64,000 nucleotides of DNA from CBDBND01 sp965262665 (GTDB taxonomy: Bacteria; Pseudomonadota; Alphaproteobacteria; Rhodospirillales; Rhodospirillaceae): contig CBDHFR010000004.1 in NCBI GenBank assembly GCA_965262665.1, forward strand, positions 3,286,001-3,350,000, read 5' to 3'. Made by a program: the position numbers and the translations under genes. The notes beneath the pieces are model-generated. The model was given only the letters and a program-made list of their open reading frames with translations, did no database searches and had not been told where the DNA came from. This document shows, piece by piece, positions 7,657 through 16,346 of the stretch (the first letter of the stretch is position 1; each line of letters opens with the position of its first letter).

Positions 7657-8724
7657 TTAATCACTGCTGTGGCTTTCCTCGTAATGACGCCGCAGCGCGT
7701 CGGCGCCGTAGTCCTGGCCGGGCTGACGCATGACAGAGTGAATGTGGTTGACGTCGATCTCGCGTATACCCTCCCGGATAAGGTTCACATTGACGGTATG
7801 GTCAAACTCGATCAGCACAGAAGGGCTGTGAATGCGATAATAGAAGGCTTCGCCAAGTCGAGTACCGCCCATCCAGGCAAAGTGCAACGCTGATGAACCG
7901 TCAGCAGCAATACGCGCGAGCAATTGGTCTGCGGATTCCGGCTCCATGTTGCGCACGTATTCATCTATGAGGAGTTGGAGCAATACGCGTTGCTCCTCGT
8001 TCATTTCTGACGCGGGCAGGCCAACAATTTCTGTCAGGGCATCACCACGCTCAGGACCTGTAAATATGCCTTCGGGCACGGTGTCGGCCAGGATTGCACG
8101 GGTGCGCTGCGATGCAGTCAAGCTGCCAATCACCGCCAGGGCCCTGTCTTCTTCTTCTCCCATAATGCGCCACCCCGCATAGGGCCCGTCGGGCACTTCA
8201 TTGGGCTGTATCCCAATAAACGCGGGCGTGACTTCCATGGTGCCGTTGGCGACAGTGAAGTTCAGACCAAGATGATGACCATCCAATTGCCAGCCCCACG
8301 GCGCATCGCCGGCCGGATCACCAAAAATTCCGAGCCAGTAAAACCCATGACCACGATCCATGACGTTTTGAGTTTCTGGATCGTCCAGTTTGGAATACAA
8401 ATAGTCGTCGATGCGCATAACGCCGGTGGCTTTCTGGTAGCCCTGGCTGGAAAGGCCGCACTGCACTAGCCGATGACCGAGCTTTCGTTGCTCTTCATTC
8501 ATGTCACCAAAAGCCAGCCCCTCTTCGCGAAGGCGAGCCCCCGGCAAGTTGCTCCACTTTTTGCGGCCCGGGTGATCGAAGGTTCGCACGGCCTCTGCCC
8601 GCTGATCATCGCTCAGTGACGATAGAAATGCGCTCGCTGCAACGGTACAGGTTTCCACTACAGTTGCCGCCTGCATCGGCAACGTAAAAATGCACACCGC
8701 AAAAACCGCAATTGCACTTCGCAT
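7657..8724 (-). CDS. DUF3500 family exported protein
   Basis: Protein of 355 residues with an N-terminal signal peptide (MRSAIAVFAVCIFTLPMQAA, cleavage likely after QAA). The body matches DUF3500 (PF12006-type) proteins: LSDDQRAEAVRTFDHPGRKKW near the start, GFYWLGIFGDP and GWQLDGHHLGLNFTV in the middle, and a C-terminal segment with SVLIEFDHTVN and NHIHSVMRQPGQDYGADALR. Family members are predicted periplasmic or secreted proteins of unknown function. The ATG at 8724 is well placed before the signal sequence. A TPR lipoprotein-sized gene lies 45 bp upstream on the same strand, so the two may be cotranscribed. The gene looks intact. Confidence 0.85.
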   Translation of the reverse strand: MRSAIAVFAVCIFTLPMQAATVVETCTVAASAFLSSLSDDQRAEAVRTFDHPGRKKWSNLPGARLREEGLAFGDMNEEQRKLGHRLVQCGLSSQGYQKATGVMRIDDYLYSKLDDPETQNVMDRGHGFYWLGIFGDPAGDAPWGWQLDGHHLGLNFTVANGTMEVTPAFIGIQPNEVPDGPYAGWRIMGEEEDRALAVIGSLTASQRTRAILADTVPEGIFTGPERGDALTEIVGLPASEMNEEQRVLLQLLIDEYVRNMEPESADQLLARIAADGSSALHFAWMGGTRLGEAFYYRIHSPSVLIEFDHTVNVNLIREGIREIDVNHIHSVMRQPGQDYGADALRRHYEESHSSD

Positions 8725-8769
8725 GAGATTCTCCGTTCCTAACTATCTTGAAATTTCACAAAAGGACGT

Positions 8770-9270
8770 TTAGCTCTCGCGTTCTTGACCGGTTTGCCGG
8801 CCCAATTCTTCAGCCGCCCGTTTGCGGGTTCTTAGAGCCAGGCTGATGTTAGTGATGAGCACGTCATCGCCCGGACTGTAGGTCAGTGCCTTATAGTAGT
8901 CCGACAATGCCCGGTCATATTGAGCGCGACGGAAATGGATGTTGGCGCGGTTGTTGTAAAAGCTCCATTCCCGCGGTCTCTTGTCGATTGCCTTGTTGCA
9001 GGTATCGAGCGCCTCATCGTAGTACCCTTGACCTGTCAAACCGATGCAAAGGTTATTGAGTGGTGCCGGCACGTTACGGGGGGTCAGTTCACCGGACTTC
9101 AGTGCTTGGCGTGCCCGGCTAACACCTTTATCCCACTTGCCCCGGTCCAGGGCGTGAGCAGCTTCGTTGATCAAACCATTGCCCCGGCTGAACATTTGGG
9201 CATCGGTCGTTGAAATGCCCGTTGCCGACACAATGGCGGCAGCGGCTACACCAATCAGAAAAGAGCGCAT
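8770..9270 (-). CDS. Exported tetratricopeptide repeat protein
   Basis: Protein of 166 residues. Signal peptide MRSFLIGVAAAAIVSATG with likely cleavage near TDA-Q. Then about three TPR helices pairs: LDRGKWDKGVSRARQALKSG, GYYDEALDTCNKAIDKRP, and RAQYDRALSDYYKALTYSPG with the canonical small and aromatic spacing. Predicted periplasmic scaffold or interaction protein; no specific partner can be named. It lies upstream of the DUF3500 gene on the same strand. A similar small TPR-type gene fragment occurs at 11848-12085. Confidence 0.75.
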   Translation of the reverse strand: MRSFLIGVAAAAIVSATGISTTDAQMFSRGNGLINEAAHALDRGKWDKGVSRARQALKSGELTPRNVPAPLNNLCIGLTGQGYYDEALDTCNKAIDKRPREWSFYNNRANIHFRRAQYDRALSDYYKALTYSPGDDVLITNISLALRTRKRAAEELGRQTGQERES

Positions 9271-9406
9271 CGTTTCCTCCTAGCGCAGTGAGTGTTAGCG
9301 GATCACAGCATAATCCAGACGTGAGTCTCAAAGCCCCTCGGGAACGTCAATTGTCCCGTGCGATACGGACACTGCACAGACTCCCGCTGTGTTTTTAGAC
9401 ATGTCT

Positions 9407-10954
9407 TCATACAGTTAATGGGATCATTTTCTGACCCAACAGTCGACCAAAGGTCAGTGCCGGTGTGACGCCCATGCCGTTCGTTAGCGCATGGCCGGAC
9501 GTTGACGCATTTCCGATAACCTCACCCGCGGCATAAAGGTTAGGTATTGGTGTGCCGTCTTCTCGGGTCACGCGAAGTTGTCCGTCGACACCGAGCCCAG
9601 CGTACGACATCACATTCCAGCCTTGCAGACAAATAGCGTAGTAAGGCGCCTTGCCAAGTGTAGTTGGCCGGTGCTGGCGGCCCATTTTGTCTTCCCTGCC
9701 TTGAGATAGGTTCTCGTTATAGTCCGCAATTTCCCGCTTTAGATTATAGGGGTTCACGCCCGCTTTCACGGCGAGCTCTCCAAGGGTCTCCGCCTTCGCA
9801 AACATGGGATGGTCGATAAACGCGTCGTCTAACTCTTCACGCGACCAACGTGGTAGAAACGGAGGTGCAGAGTCTAAGATTTTCTGGTCAAAGATGGCCC
9901 AATGACGGCGGCCCGGTTGCAGGCCCAGCGTATATTCCCGTTGGGCAACGCTCGGCTCATCTTCCCGAATAAAACGTTTGCCATGAACATTAACATAGAC
10001 TTCCCATGGCGATCGCCGTTCTGGCGCGAGGCTGGCACCAACTAGTCGCAAGGCGGGGAAGTGATCGCTGTCCATAACGGCACCGAACAAGGTTGCATAT
10101 TTATCGCCACCACGCACATATCCGCCTGCACCGAGACCCAAGGTAATGCCCTGCCCTTGGCTGTATGGATAAGCGGCGTCACAGAACAGAGGTACGCCAT
10201 GCAAGTTCTCGAACATGCGAGGATTAGACGCGCAGCCGCCGCTGGTGAGCAGCACATACCTACTGCGATAGTCGATCCGCTCTCCCGTATCGTTCTCAGT
10301 GACGACACCAACAACAGCGCCTGTTTCGTCCTGAATTAATTCAACAGCGCCGGTATCCAAGAGAACCTTGAGGTTACCTTTCGCTTGAGCTTCTTCGATG
10401 ATGGGGTCCATGATGTTTTGGAATGCGCGCGCGGCATCAGGACTCCATTGATAGCGCCGCCTGGTAAATGGCTCGTGGCCACCACCCACGACTGGATGGT
10501 TGTCCATCACTTTATAGCCGCGCGCGGCAAACCAATTCAAAGTATCAGCAGCGTTATCGACCAGTAAACGAGTCAGGCGTGGATCTGACGTATTACGGTT
10601 GATGCGCATGACATCGTCGTAGTGGGCATCGGGACTGTCTTCGATGCCTTGTTCTTTTTGCCACACCGTTCCAGCGGCCGCGACTTGGCCCGATGACCGG
10701 TCCATAGTACCGCCCAGTTGTGGGGCAATATCAATCAGAAGAACCCGTGCGCCTCGATCTGCCGCAAACATGGCTGCCGGCATACCTGCCGTTCCGCCAC
10801 CGACAACAATGAGATCCCATTCCGCATTTTGTGCGACGGCCCTACGAATCCCAAAGGGCTGGGCATTTAATCCAATCGAAGCTGCTGATCCAGCCAAAAA
10901 TACTCATTTTGACATCGACGGATTCAAAAAGGAAAACTTAGAGTCATTCGACAT
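9407..10954 (-). pseudogene. FAD-dependent oxidoreductase (fumarate reductase/ketosteroid dehydrogenase type) with TGA in Tat leader
   Basis: From ATG 10954, preceded by CGGAG, the frame reads MSNDSKFSFLNPSMSK, then TGA (10904-10906), then VFLAGSAASIGLN and a complete flavoprotein. The leader around the TGA looks like a Tat signal (Lys-[Arg]-Val-Phe-Leu), so a CGA to TGA change is the simplest explanation. The mature part has the FAD loop VVGGGTAGMPAA and a C-terminal GLGVDGQLRV...NLYAAGEVIGNASTSGHALTNGMG typical of FAD_binding_2 flavoproteins such as fumarate reductase and 3-ketosteroid dehydrogenases. A TTG at 10897 could restart translation without the Tat motif, giving about 496 residues, presumably cytoplasmic. 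Substrate unknown. Confidence 0.8.
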
Positions 10955-11017
10955 TTTTTGTCTCCGCAGGAAGGTTAATTCTTCTGATTTCTCTCACGAA
11001 TTTAATCTATAGGAAAA

Positions 11018-11683
11018 TCAAAAATCGTTTTCCGGTGATCTCGACGTTTTATCGGGTCGCCCCATCCCTGTGGAGCGGCGTGCATGGGGCCGTCTCGGGA
11101 ATCCTATAGGGGTTCCGGCCCTATTGATTGGGAGGTGTGGTGAAACTTCTCTGGTGGCAGACGCCGGGCCGGACTGTGGGGCCGCGCCGTCAAATACGCT
11201 ACTCGCCAAGCGCCGCGGCGGACCGTGTGTGACCGCCGCCGTCCCAGCGTCATTCAGCGACGTGTGCTCGGCTCCAGACGTGTACACGGCTCCAGTCGTC
11301 CGACCCAGCGCATCCTGTCATCCCGCTCGTCCAATAGGGGGTCGTTGCCAAAGCTTTTCCTGAGCGAGGCCGCCCAGCTTAGACGCCGCGGCTTGCCGAG
11401 GCGTTCCTGTCCCAGCAGAGCGAACACGATGTCATGGGTGCGGGCCTTGGTGCGTGGGGCCAGCAGCCCGAAGTAGCGGATGGCGTGGCGGTAACGGTCG
11501 GGCACGTGATCGGCCAGGGTGGCCAGGAAGTCAACCGTCTTATACCGGGTCATAACCATTTGTTTCGTTTTCGTATCTTTCGTCAAGAAATGTATTTCGT
11601 GACGGTCAATCTTCCGGAACCGGTGCTGTGCGATGGGGGGATGGCGGACATAGCGGCCCGCGTAGCCGAGGAACTGTTTCTTA
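11018..11683 (-). mobile_element. IS91-family element, 3' remnant with transposase C-terminus
   Basis: The frame 11254-11683 encodes the C-terminal 140 or so residues of an IS91-type (Y2) transposase: GYAGRYVRHPPIAQHR, HFLTKDTKTKQMV, LATLADHVPDRYRHAIRYFG and LAPRTKARTHDIVFALLGQE. The catalytic N-terminal tyrosine region is lost at the MITE junction at 11684. The GC-rich stretch from 11253 down to about 11018 fits the usual noncoding tail of such elements. Confidence 0.8.
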
Positions 11684-11847
11684 GGCATTGTCAGAGTAAC
11701 TGGTTAGGGCCAACTCTCTTGGGCCCTTGTTACCTGAGTTTAGGCACTAAACCATTGGTTCGCTTGGGATTAACCAAGCAAGGCGCGGCTCGGAACGGCG
11801 AAAACTCACCTCACTAAACTAACAAATTAATTTAGTCTGACAATGCC
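11684..11847. mobile_element. IS6-type MITE, copy 1 (164 bp)
   Basis: A 164-bp noncoding element with IS6-like ends GGCATTGTCAGAGTAA (11684) and TTAGTCTGACAATGCC (ending 11847). The interior has GGTTAGGGCC, GGGCCCAAGAG-like and CAAGCAAGGCGCGGCTCGGA segments shared with copies at 33745 and 45257 and no frame for a transposase. Flanks gtttctta and gttttgag do not match. Confidence 0.85.
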
Positions 11848-12085
11848 GTTTTGAGTAATTGTAAGCTAAGATGGCGACATTGGCGTCATCTCGGCCGAAC
11901 TTCTCTAACCCAAGCTCGTATGCGGTTTGACTGTGGCGTAGGGCACTCTCGTTATCGTTCTCATTAAGGCTTTCCGTATACCACCGGTAGGCCGTTTCAA
12001 AATCTGTAGCGACTTCGTCAGCCTCCGATAGCTGTATTCCAACAATACTGACACCGAAAAAAAGGAATAAGATCGAAAAGCGCAT
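11848..12085 (-). pseudogene. Exported TPR-like protein, N-terminal fragment
   Basis: From ATG 12085 about 79 codons run into the MITE. A signal peptide (MRFSILFLFFGVSIVGIQLS) is followed by TAYRWYTESLNENDNESALR and HSQTAYELGLEKFGRDD, which look like TPR helices as in NB-ARC/TPR-12 repeats. The C-terminus is lost at 11847. The 227 bp between 12086 and IS6 copy C show no gene. Confidence 0.55.
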
Positions 12086-12312
12086 GGCCGCTCCCAAACC
12101 TAGATTTCCGACGGTATATGACGCAGTACGAGTGTAATAAAATTTGCGGTGCGCTATACCCTTATTGCTCTTTCTGATTGACGAATGATTGGAATGTTTC
12201 CAAATAACGGCCATAGAAATCAGGTCTGTTCGCATCATCGCCGAGAAATGGTGAGCTTGTAGGGTCCGGTATCTAAGTTAAATCCCGTCGACCAGCTTCT
12301 AAGTCCCCCGAT

Positions 12313-13116
12313 GGAACTGTCACATTAACAGGGTGACCAGCTGCTGATAGCGCAGTAGTGTCGCTGGATGCAGAACATCTCCTATGCCCGATACCGCTTT
12401 CCACCCGCGATCATTCAGCACGCTGTCTGGCTGTATTACCGGTTTCCCGTCAGCTACCGAGATGTTGAGGATCTGCTCGCTCAACGTGGTGTTGATGTTT
12501 CTTATGAAACGGTGCGGCGCTGGGCACTGAAGTTCGGGCAAGCCTATGCCCGGAGACTGAGGACAACGCGCCCTCGAGCGGACGTCCGGTGGCACCTTGA
12601 TGAGGTGTTCGTTTCCATCGCCGGCAAGCGGATGTATCTATGGCGCGCTGTCGATAGTGAAGGCGAAGTGCTGGATATCCTGGTTCAGTCACGCAGAAAC
12701 AAGAAGGCAGCGCTCAAGGTGATACGCAAACTGTTGAAAAAGCAAGGCTTTGTCCCAGATACCTTCATCACAGACAAACTGCCATCTTATGGTGCTGCTC
12801 TGAAGGATTTGGGCCTTATCAGGCACCATGATTTTGGTGGCAGGAAGAACAACCGAGCCGAAAATTCTCACTTACCAGTCCGACAGAGGGAACGACGAAT
12901 GCAGCGTTTCAAATCGGCTCGATCAGCGCAGCGGTTTCTCTCTACCCACGCCACCGTCTACAACACCTTCAACGTCCAACGCCATCTGATATCCCGAAAG
13001 ACATTACGCCAGTTTCGCAACCACGCAATGGGCCTGTGGCAAACCGTCACCGCTGCCGCTTGAGCTTGAGTTCTATGCCAATTCGCAGCACGACCGTTCA
13101 ATAACGTGACAATACC
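12313..13116 (+). mobile_element. IS6-family insertion sequence of a second type, copy C (804 bp)
   Basis: Ends GGAACTGTCACATTAA at 12313 and AACGTGACAATACC ending at 13116. By eye it is identical to copy D (15265-16068), in the same orientation. Flanks cccccgat and ctgctcgt do not match. Confidence 0.95.
12368..13063 (+). CDS. IS6-family transposase, second type (copy C)
   Basis: 231 residues starting MQNISYARYRFPPAIIQHAV. It is clearly diverged from the MHNPFRYF copies. DDE residues are D78 in WHLDEVF, D136 in FITDKLPSYG and E165 in NNRAENSH. Confidence 0.95.
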   Translation: MQNISYARYRFPPAIIQHAVWLYYRFPVSYRDVEDLLAQRGVDVSYETVRRWALKFGQAYARRLRTTRPRADVRWHLDEVFVSIAGKRMYLWRAVDSEGEVLDILVQSRRNKKAALKVIRKLLKKQGFVPDTFITDKLPSYGAALKDLGLIRHHDFGGRKNNRAENSHLPVRQRERRMQRFKSARSAQRFLSTHATVYNTFNVQRHLISRKTLRQFRNHAMGLWQTVTAAA

Positions 13117-13222
13117 CTGCTCGTGTCTTGGCTCGTCGGATAGGTCTCGGCGTTTTCAGCGCCAGATTTGGGCACTATTCGACATAATTCCCTTTGCAAA
13201 GACTTCACCGGCGCGGCCGGGT

Positions 13223-13651
13223 TTGACAGGCTGGATGCTCATCGCAGCAACATGCCTATGCACACCTGCCTTGGCCGAGGCCGAAGCAGAGCGCCCATTG
13301 GAATTTGTGGTGGTGTCCTTCTACAGCTCCATTTACGAGACCAAATACATGGAGGAATGCCCCCGCGGAGTGGCCATAGGCAATGACGAAATCTGGTGGA
13401 AAAGCCCGGACCCCGCTGTCCGGGACGAATTGACCGACGGCGGTGAAATTGAGCCGGTGACGGCGTCGCGGCGCGCGATGTCAGCGAAACCGGGCCTCAA
13501 CGGCAAAGACGTTTGTGCGATGCCGGCCATCATCGAAGGTCCGCCCCTTAAGATTGTTGAGGTCAAATTTTCGTTCGGCACTGGATCTGATATTCGTGGC
13601 GATTGGAACGCCATCCTGAAAGAGACTCTGATCCAGAAGTTGTCGTCTTGA
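13223..13651 (+). CDS. Small exported protein of unknown function
   Basis: About 142 residues from a TTG at 13223, giving a signal peptide (TGWMLIAATCLCTPALAEAE). The mature part has FVVVSFYSSIYETKYMEECP, IGNDEIWWKS and a paired SRRAMSAKPGLNGKDVC, a pattern I associate with exported hypothetical proteins of uncultured proteobacteria whose C-terminus is usually longer. Here the end (GTGSDIRGDWNAILKETL) departs from that pattern and its TGA overlaps the MFS start, so the 3' part may be a secondary join. The frame also stays open upstream to the IS6 end at 13116. Function unknown. Confidence 0.5.
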   Translation: MTGWMLIAATCLCTPALAEAEAERPLEFVVVSFYSSIYETKYMEECPRGVAIGNDEIWWKSPDPAVRDELTDGGEIEPVTASRRAMSAKPGLNGKDVCAMPAIIEGPPLKIVEVKFSFGTGSDIRGDWNAILKETLIQKLSS

Positions 13652-14904
13652 CCGCAATCCCCACCGTTGGGCCGCTGGCGGAATTTCAGCGGAGCTGGAA
13701 GATCGTCCTTGTCGCGGGTGTTGGCCTCGCGTGCGGCTTATCCGCCATACCTATCTATAGCCTGGGCGTCTTTACCATACCCTTGAGCGAAGCTTACGGT
13801 TGGTCCAGGGCCGAAGTTCAAACCATGTACACGTGGATGACCCTTGGCAATCTGGTGGCCGCACCGTTCCTTGGCTGGCTGATCGATCGTCAAGGCGTCC
13901 GGCGAGTGACTTTAGTGTCGCTCGTCGGTATGGCGCTGGGTATGGCGTCACTTGGGCTGCTGACCGGACCGCTTTGGAGTTTTTATGTCCTTGCATTTGT
14001 AACTGCCATCCTCGGCATAGGCACTGTTCCTATCACCTGGACTCGGCTCATTGTCGATTGGTTCAATACCGGGCGTGGCCGCGCCCTGGGAATCGCATTG
14101 GCCGGCACAGGTGTAAGCGCGACCTTTATTCCAATTTACGCCACATGGCTCATGACAGAGTATGGCTGGCGTATGACTTATGTGGGTCTCGCAGCCCTAC
14201 CTGCCCTCATTGCGTTGCCGCTCTCCTATATCTTTCTATTTGACCGCACCGGTCATTCGGCCAAACCAGTCGACAGCCCCTCTCCTGAACCCCTGCAAAA
14301 GGAACCAATGGAGGGCATGGAATTCCGGGATGTCATCAGGGGATACCGGTTTTGGACTCTCAACGCGGCTTTTATGATGGTGGGACTTTGTATCGCCGGG
14401 ATCATTGCACACCTGATCCCGATGTTAACCGACCAGGATGTGCCGGTGACAACGGCGGCACAAGTGGCCGGAACCATAGGTATTGCCGTCGTTATCGGGC
14501 GCATCGGCACCGGCTACTTGATCGACAGATTTTGGGCTCCGGGTGTCGGTATGGTTCTGCTCTGTCTTCCCGCGGTGTCATGCATGATCTTGGCGGCGGG
14601 GGTGGGTGGCGTGCCGGCGGCGTTATTGGCAGCCGTACTCGTCGGATTGGCGGCAGGCGCAGAGTTTGACTTGATGTCATTCTTGACCAGCAAATATTTC
14701 GGTCAGCGCAAGTACGGCATCATATACAGCTGGCTTTACGCAGGATTCAAACTAAGCGCGGGCATTGGCGCACCGCTATTTGGACTATCGTTCGATCTGA
14801 CCGGTTCCTACTCTTTCATGCTCTATTGCGCCGCCGGCAGCCTTATTGGCGGATCTCTTCTTATGCTCATTCTTGGGCCGTACCGGGTCGCGGCCAAAGC
14901 CTGA
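13648..14904 (+). CDS. MFS transporter (monocarboxylate/oxalate-formate type)
   Basis: About 418 residues from a TTG at 13648 that overlaps the upstream TGA, suggesting coupled translation (an upstream TTG at 13603 is also open). Twelve hydrophobic segments are apparent in two sixes. The loop 2-3 motif of the superfamily appears as GWLIDRQGVRRV and the half-2 equivalent as GTGYLIDRFWAPGVG. The central linker near residues 215-235 is rich in Pro, Ser and Glu. This is an inner-membrane carrier, best matched to the monocarboxylate or oxalate/formate antiporter branch. The gene is flanked by identical IS6 copies C and D, followed by a racemase fragment. Confidence 0.85.
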   Translation: MTAIPTVGPLAEFQRSWKIVLVAGVGLACGLSAIPIYSLGVFTIPLSEAYGWSRAEVQTMYTWMTLGNLVAAPFLGWLIDRQGVRRVTLVSLVGMALGMASLGLLTGPLWSFYVLAFVTAILGIGTVPITWTRLIVDWFNTGRGRALGIALAGTGVSATFIPIYATWLMTEYGWRMTYVGLAALPALIALPLSYIFLFDRTGHSAKPVDSPSPEPLQKEPMEGMEFRDVIRGYRFWTLNAAFMMVGLCIAGIIAHLIPMLTDQDVPVTTAAQVAGTIGIAVVIGRIGTGYLIDRFWAPGVGMVLLCLPAVSCMILAAGVGGVPAALLAAVLVGLAAGAEFDLMSFLTSKYFGQRKYGIIYSWLYAGFKLSAGIGAPLFGLSFDLTGSYSFMLYCAAGSLIGGSLLMLILGPYRVAAKA

Positions 14905-14961
14905 AATTCAGGTGCGCTAGGATACAAAGAGATGAGCAAAATAGGATAAGCCGGCGGTCGC

Positions 14962-15220
14962 ATGATCCGTGCCGGAGTCATTGTTCCTCAATCCTATACG
15001 ACGAACGAAGTGGAATTCAATCGCCTGGCTCCGCACGGTCTTTCATTTCATTTTGCTCGAATACCACTGCACAAAGACTTGGCTCATAAGTCTAACCTGG
15101 ACACATTAGTCAAAGACTTAGAGGTGGTGCGGCCGATCTGGGGTCCTGTGACTGCGAGATGATTGTGTTGGGCTGCACGTCGGACTCTATGGCCTTTGGG
15201 ACGGTTGTCCGTTTATCCTG
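14962..15220 (+). pseudogene. Asp/Glu racemase or maleate isomerase-like fragment with frameshift
   Basis: Starts at ATG 14962 as MIRAGVIVPQSYTTNEVEFN with RLAPHGLSFHFARIPL, the conserved N-terminus of arylmalonate decarboxylase/maleate isomerase proteins. Near 15145 the frame shifts: the expected active-site segment appears in another frame as EMIVLGCTSDSMAFGT, with the catalytic-type Cys in LGCTS. It stops being recognisable at about 15220, about 45 bp before IS6 copy D. Both frameshifted and truncated, so not functional. In intact loci it could have accompanied the upstream transporter in acid catabolism. Confidence 0.7.
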
Positions 15221-15264
15221 ACCCTGTGAGAATTCTTCGCTTACCCTCACCCTTTGCTGTCAAG

Positions 15265-16068
15265 GGAACTGTCACATTAACAGGGTGACCAGCTGCTGAT
15301 AGCGCAGTAGTGTCGCTGGATGCAGAACATCTCCTATGCCCGATACCGCTTTCCACCCGCGATCATTCAGCACGCTGTCTGGCTGTATTACCGGTTTCCC
15401 GTCAGCTACCGAGATGTTGAGGATCTGCTCGCTCAACGTGGTGTTGATGTTTCTTATGAAACGGTGCGGCGCTGGGCACTGAAGTTCGGGCAAGCCTATG
15501 CCCGGAGACTGAGGACAACGCGCCCTCGAGCGGACGTCCGGTGGCACCTTGATGAGGTGTTCGTTTCCATCGCCGGCAAGCGGATGTATCTATGGCGCGC
15601 TGTCGATAGTGAAGGCGAAGTGCTGGATATCCTGGTTCAGTCACGCAGAAACAAGAAGGCAGCGCTCAAGGTGATACGCAAACTGTTGAAAAAGCAAGGC
15701 TTTGTCCCAGATACCTTCATCACAGACAAACTGCCATCTTATGGTGCTGCTCTGAAGGATTTGGGCCTTATCAGGCACCATGATTTTGGTGGCAGGAAGA
15801 ACAACCGAGCCGAAAATTCTCACTTACCAGTCCGACAGAGGGAACGACGAATGCAGCGTTTCAAATCGGCTCGATCAGCGCAGCGGTTTCTCTCTACCCA
15901 CGCCACCGTCTACAACACCTTCAACGTCCAACGCCATCTGATATCCCGAAAGACATTACGCCAGTTTCGCAACCACGCAATGGGCCTGTGGCAAACCGTC
16001 ACCGCTGCCGCTTGAGCTTGAGTTCTATGCCAATTCGCAGCACGACCGTTCAATAACGTGACAATACC
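15265..16068 (+). mobile_element. IS6-family insertion sequence of the second type, copy D (804 bp)
   Basis: Same ends as copy C and no base difference seen. Flanks ctgtcaag and acagtagg. Together C and D bound 2148 bp of cargo in direct orientation, the geometry of an IS6 pseudo-compound transposon or translocatable unit. Confidence 0.95.
15320..16015 (+). CDS. IS6-family transposase, second type (copy D)
   Basis: Translation identical to copy C over all 231 residues, with all three catalytic residues. Recent duplication or active homogenisation is implied. Confidence 0.95.
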   Translation: MQNISYARYRFPPAIIQHAVWLYYRFPVSYRDVEDLLAQRGVDVSYETVRRWALKFGQAYARRLRTTRPRADVRWHLDEVFVSIAGKRMYLWRAVDSEGEVLDILVQSRRNKKAALKVIRKLLKKQGFVPDTFITDKLPSYGAALKDLGLIRHHDFGGRKNNRAENSHLPVRQRERRMQRFKSARSAQRFLSTHATVYNTFNVQRHLISRKTLRQFRNHAMGLWQTVTAAA

Positions 16069-16100
16069 ACAGTAGGTCCTCCAGAAGAGGGTAGATCCGG

Positions 16101-16200
16101 TTCAGGTCACTCCCCAACTGACAGGGTCCTTAATCCCGCTCAATATTCGTGCGATGTAACTTCAGTTCAGTTCACTCCCCAACTGACAGGGTCCTTAATC
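16101..16200. repeat. Pair of 35-bp direct repeats
   Basis: Two near-identical 35-bp units (16101-16135 and 16166-16200) share TCACTCCCCAACTGACAGGG and the following TCCTTAATC, with start-to-start distance 65 bp. They lie in the 278-bp gap between IS6 copy D and the amidohydrolase gene; the rest of that gap shows nothing recognisable. Confidence 0.75.
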
Positions 16201-16346
16201 TGATATTTTGCAAGTTTCTATTTTGTAAAGATTTTTTGCGCTAGCCAGCTCAGATTTTGTGACGGATGGAAATCTCGGTAGCGACAGCGTCTAAAAAGTT
16301 CTATTATCGAAGCCATAACTTATTCAATGCGCGGGAGACTTGAGGT

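Noticed and set aside
10904..10906. Selenocysteine codon at the TGA of the flavoprotein leader
   Set aside because: It lies in a signal-peptide region where Sec has no role; a CGA to TGA change is simpler.
13603..13651. Upstream start of the MFS gene at 13603
   Set aside because: The added residues (MERHPERDSDPEVVV) are out-of-frame copy of the preceding gene and polar; the TTG at 13648 overlapping the stop codon fits better.
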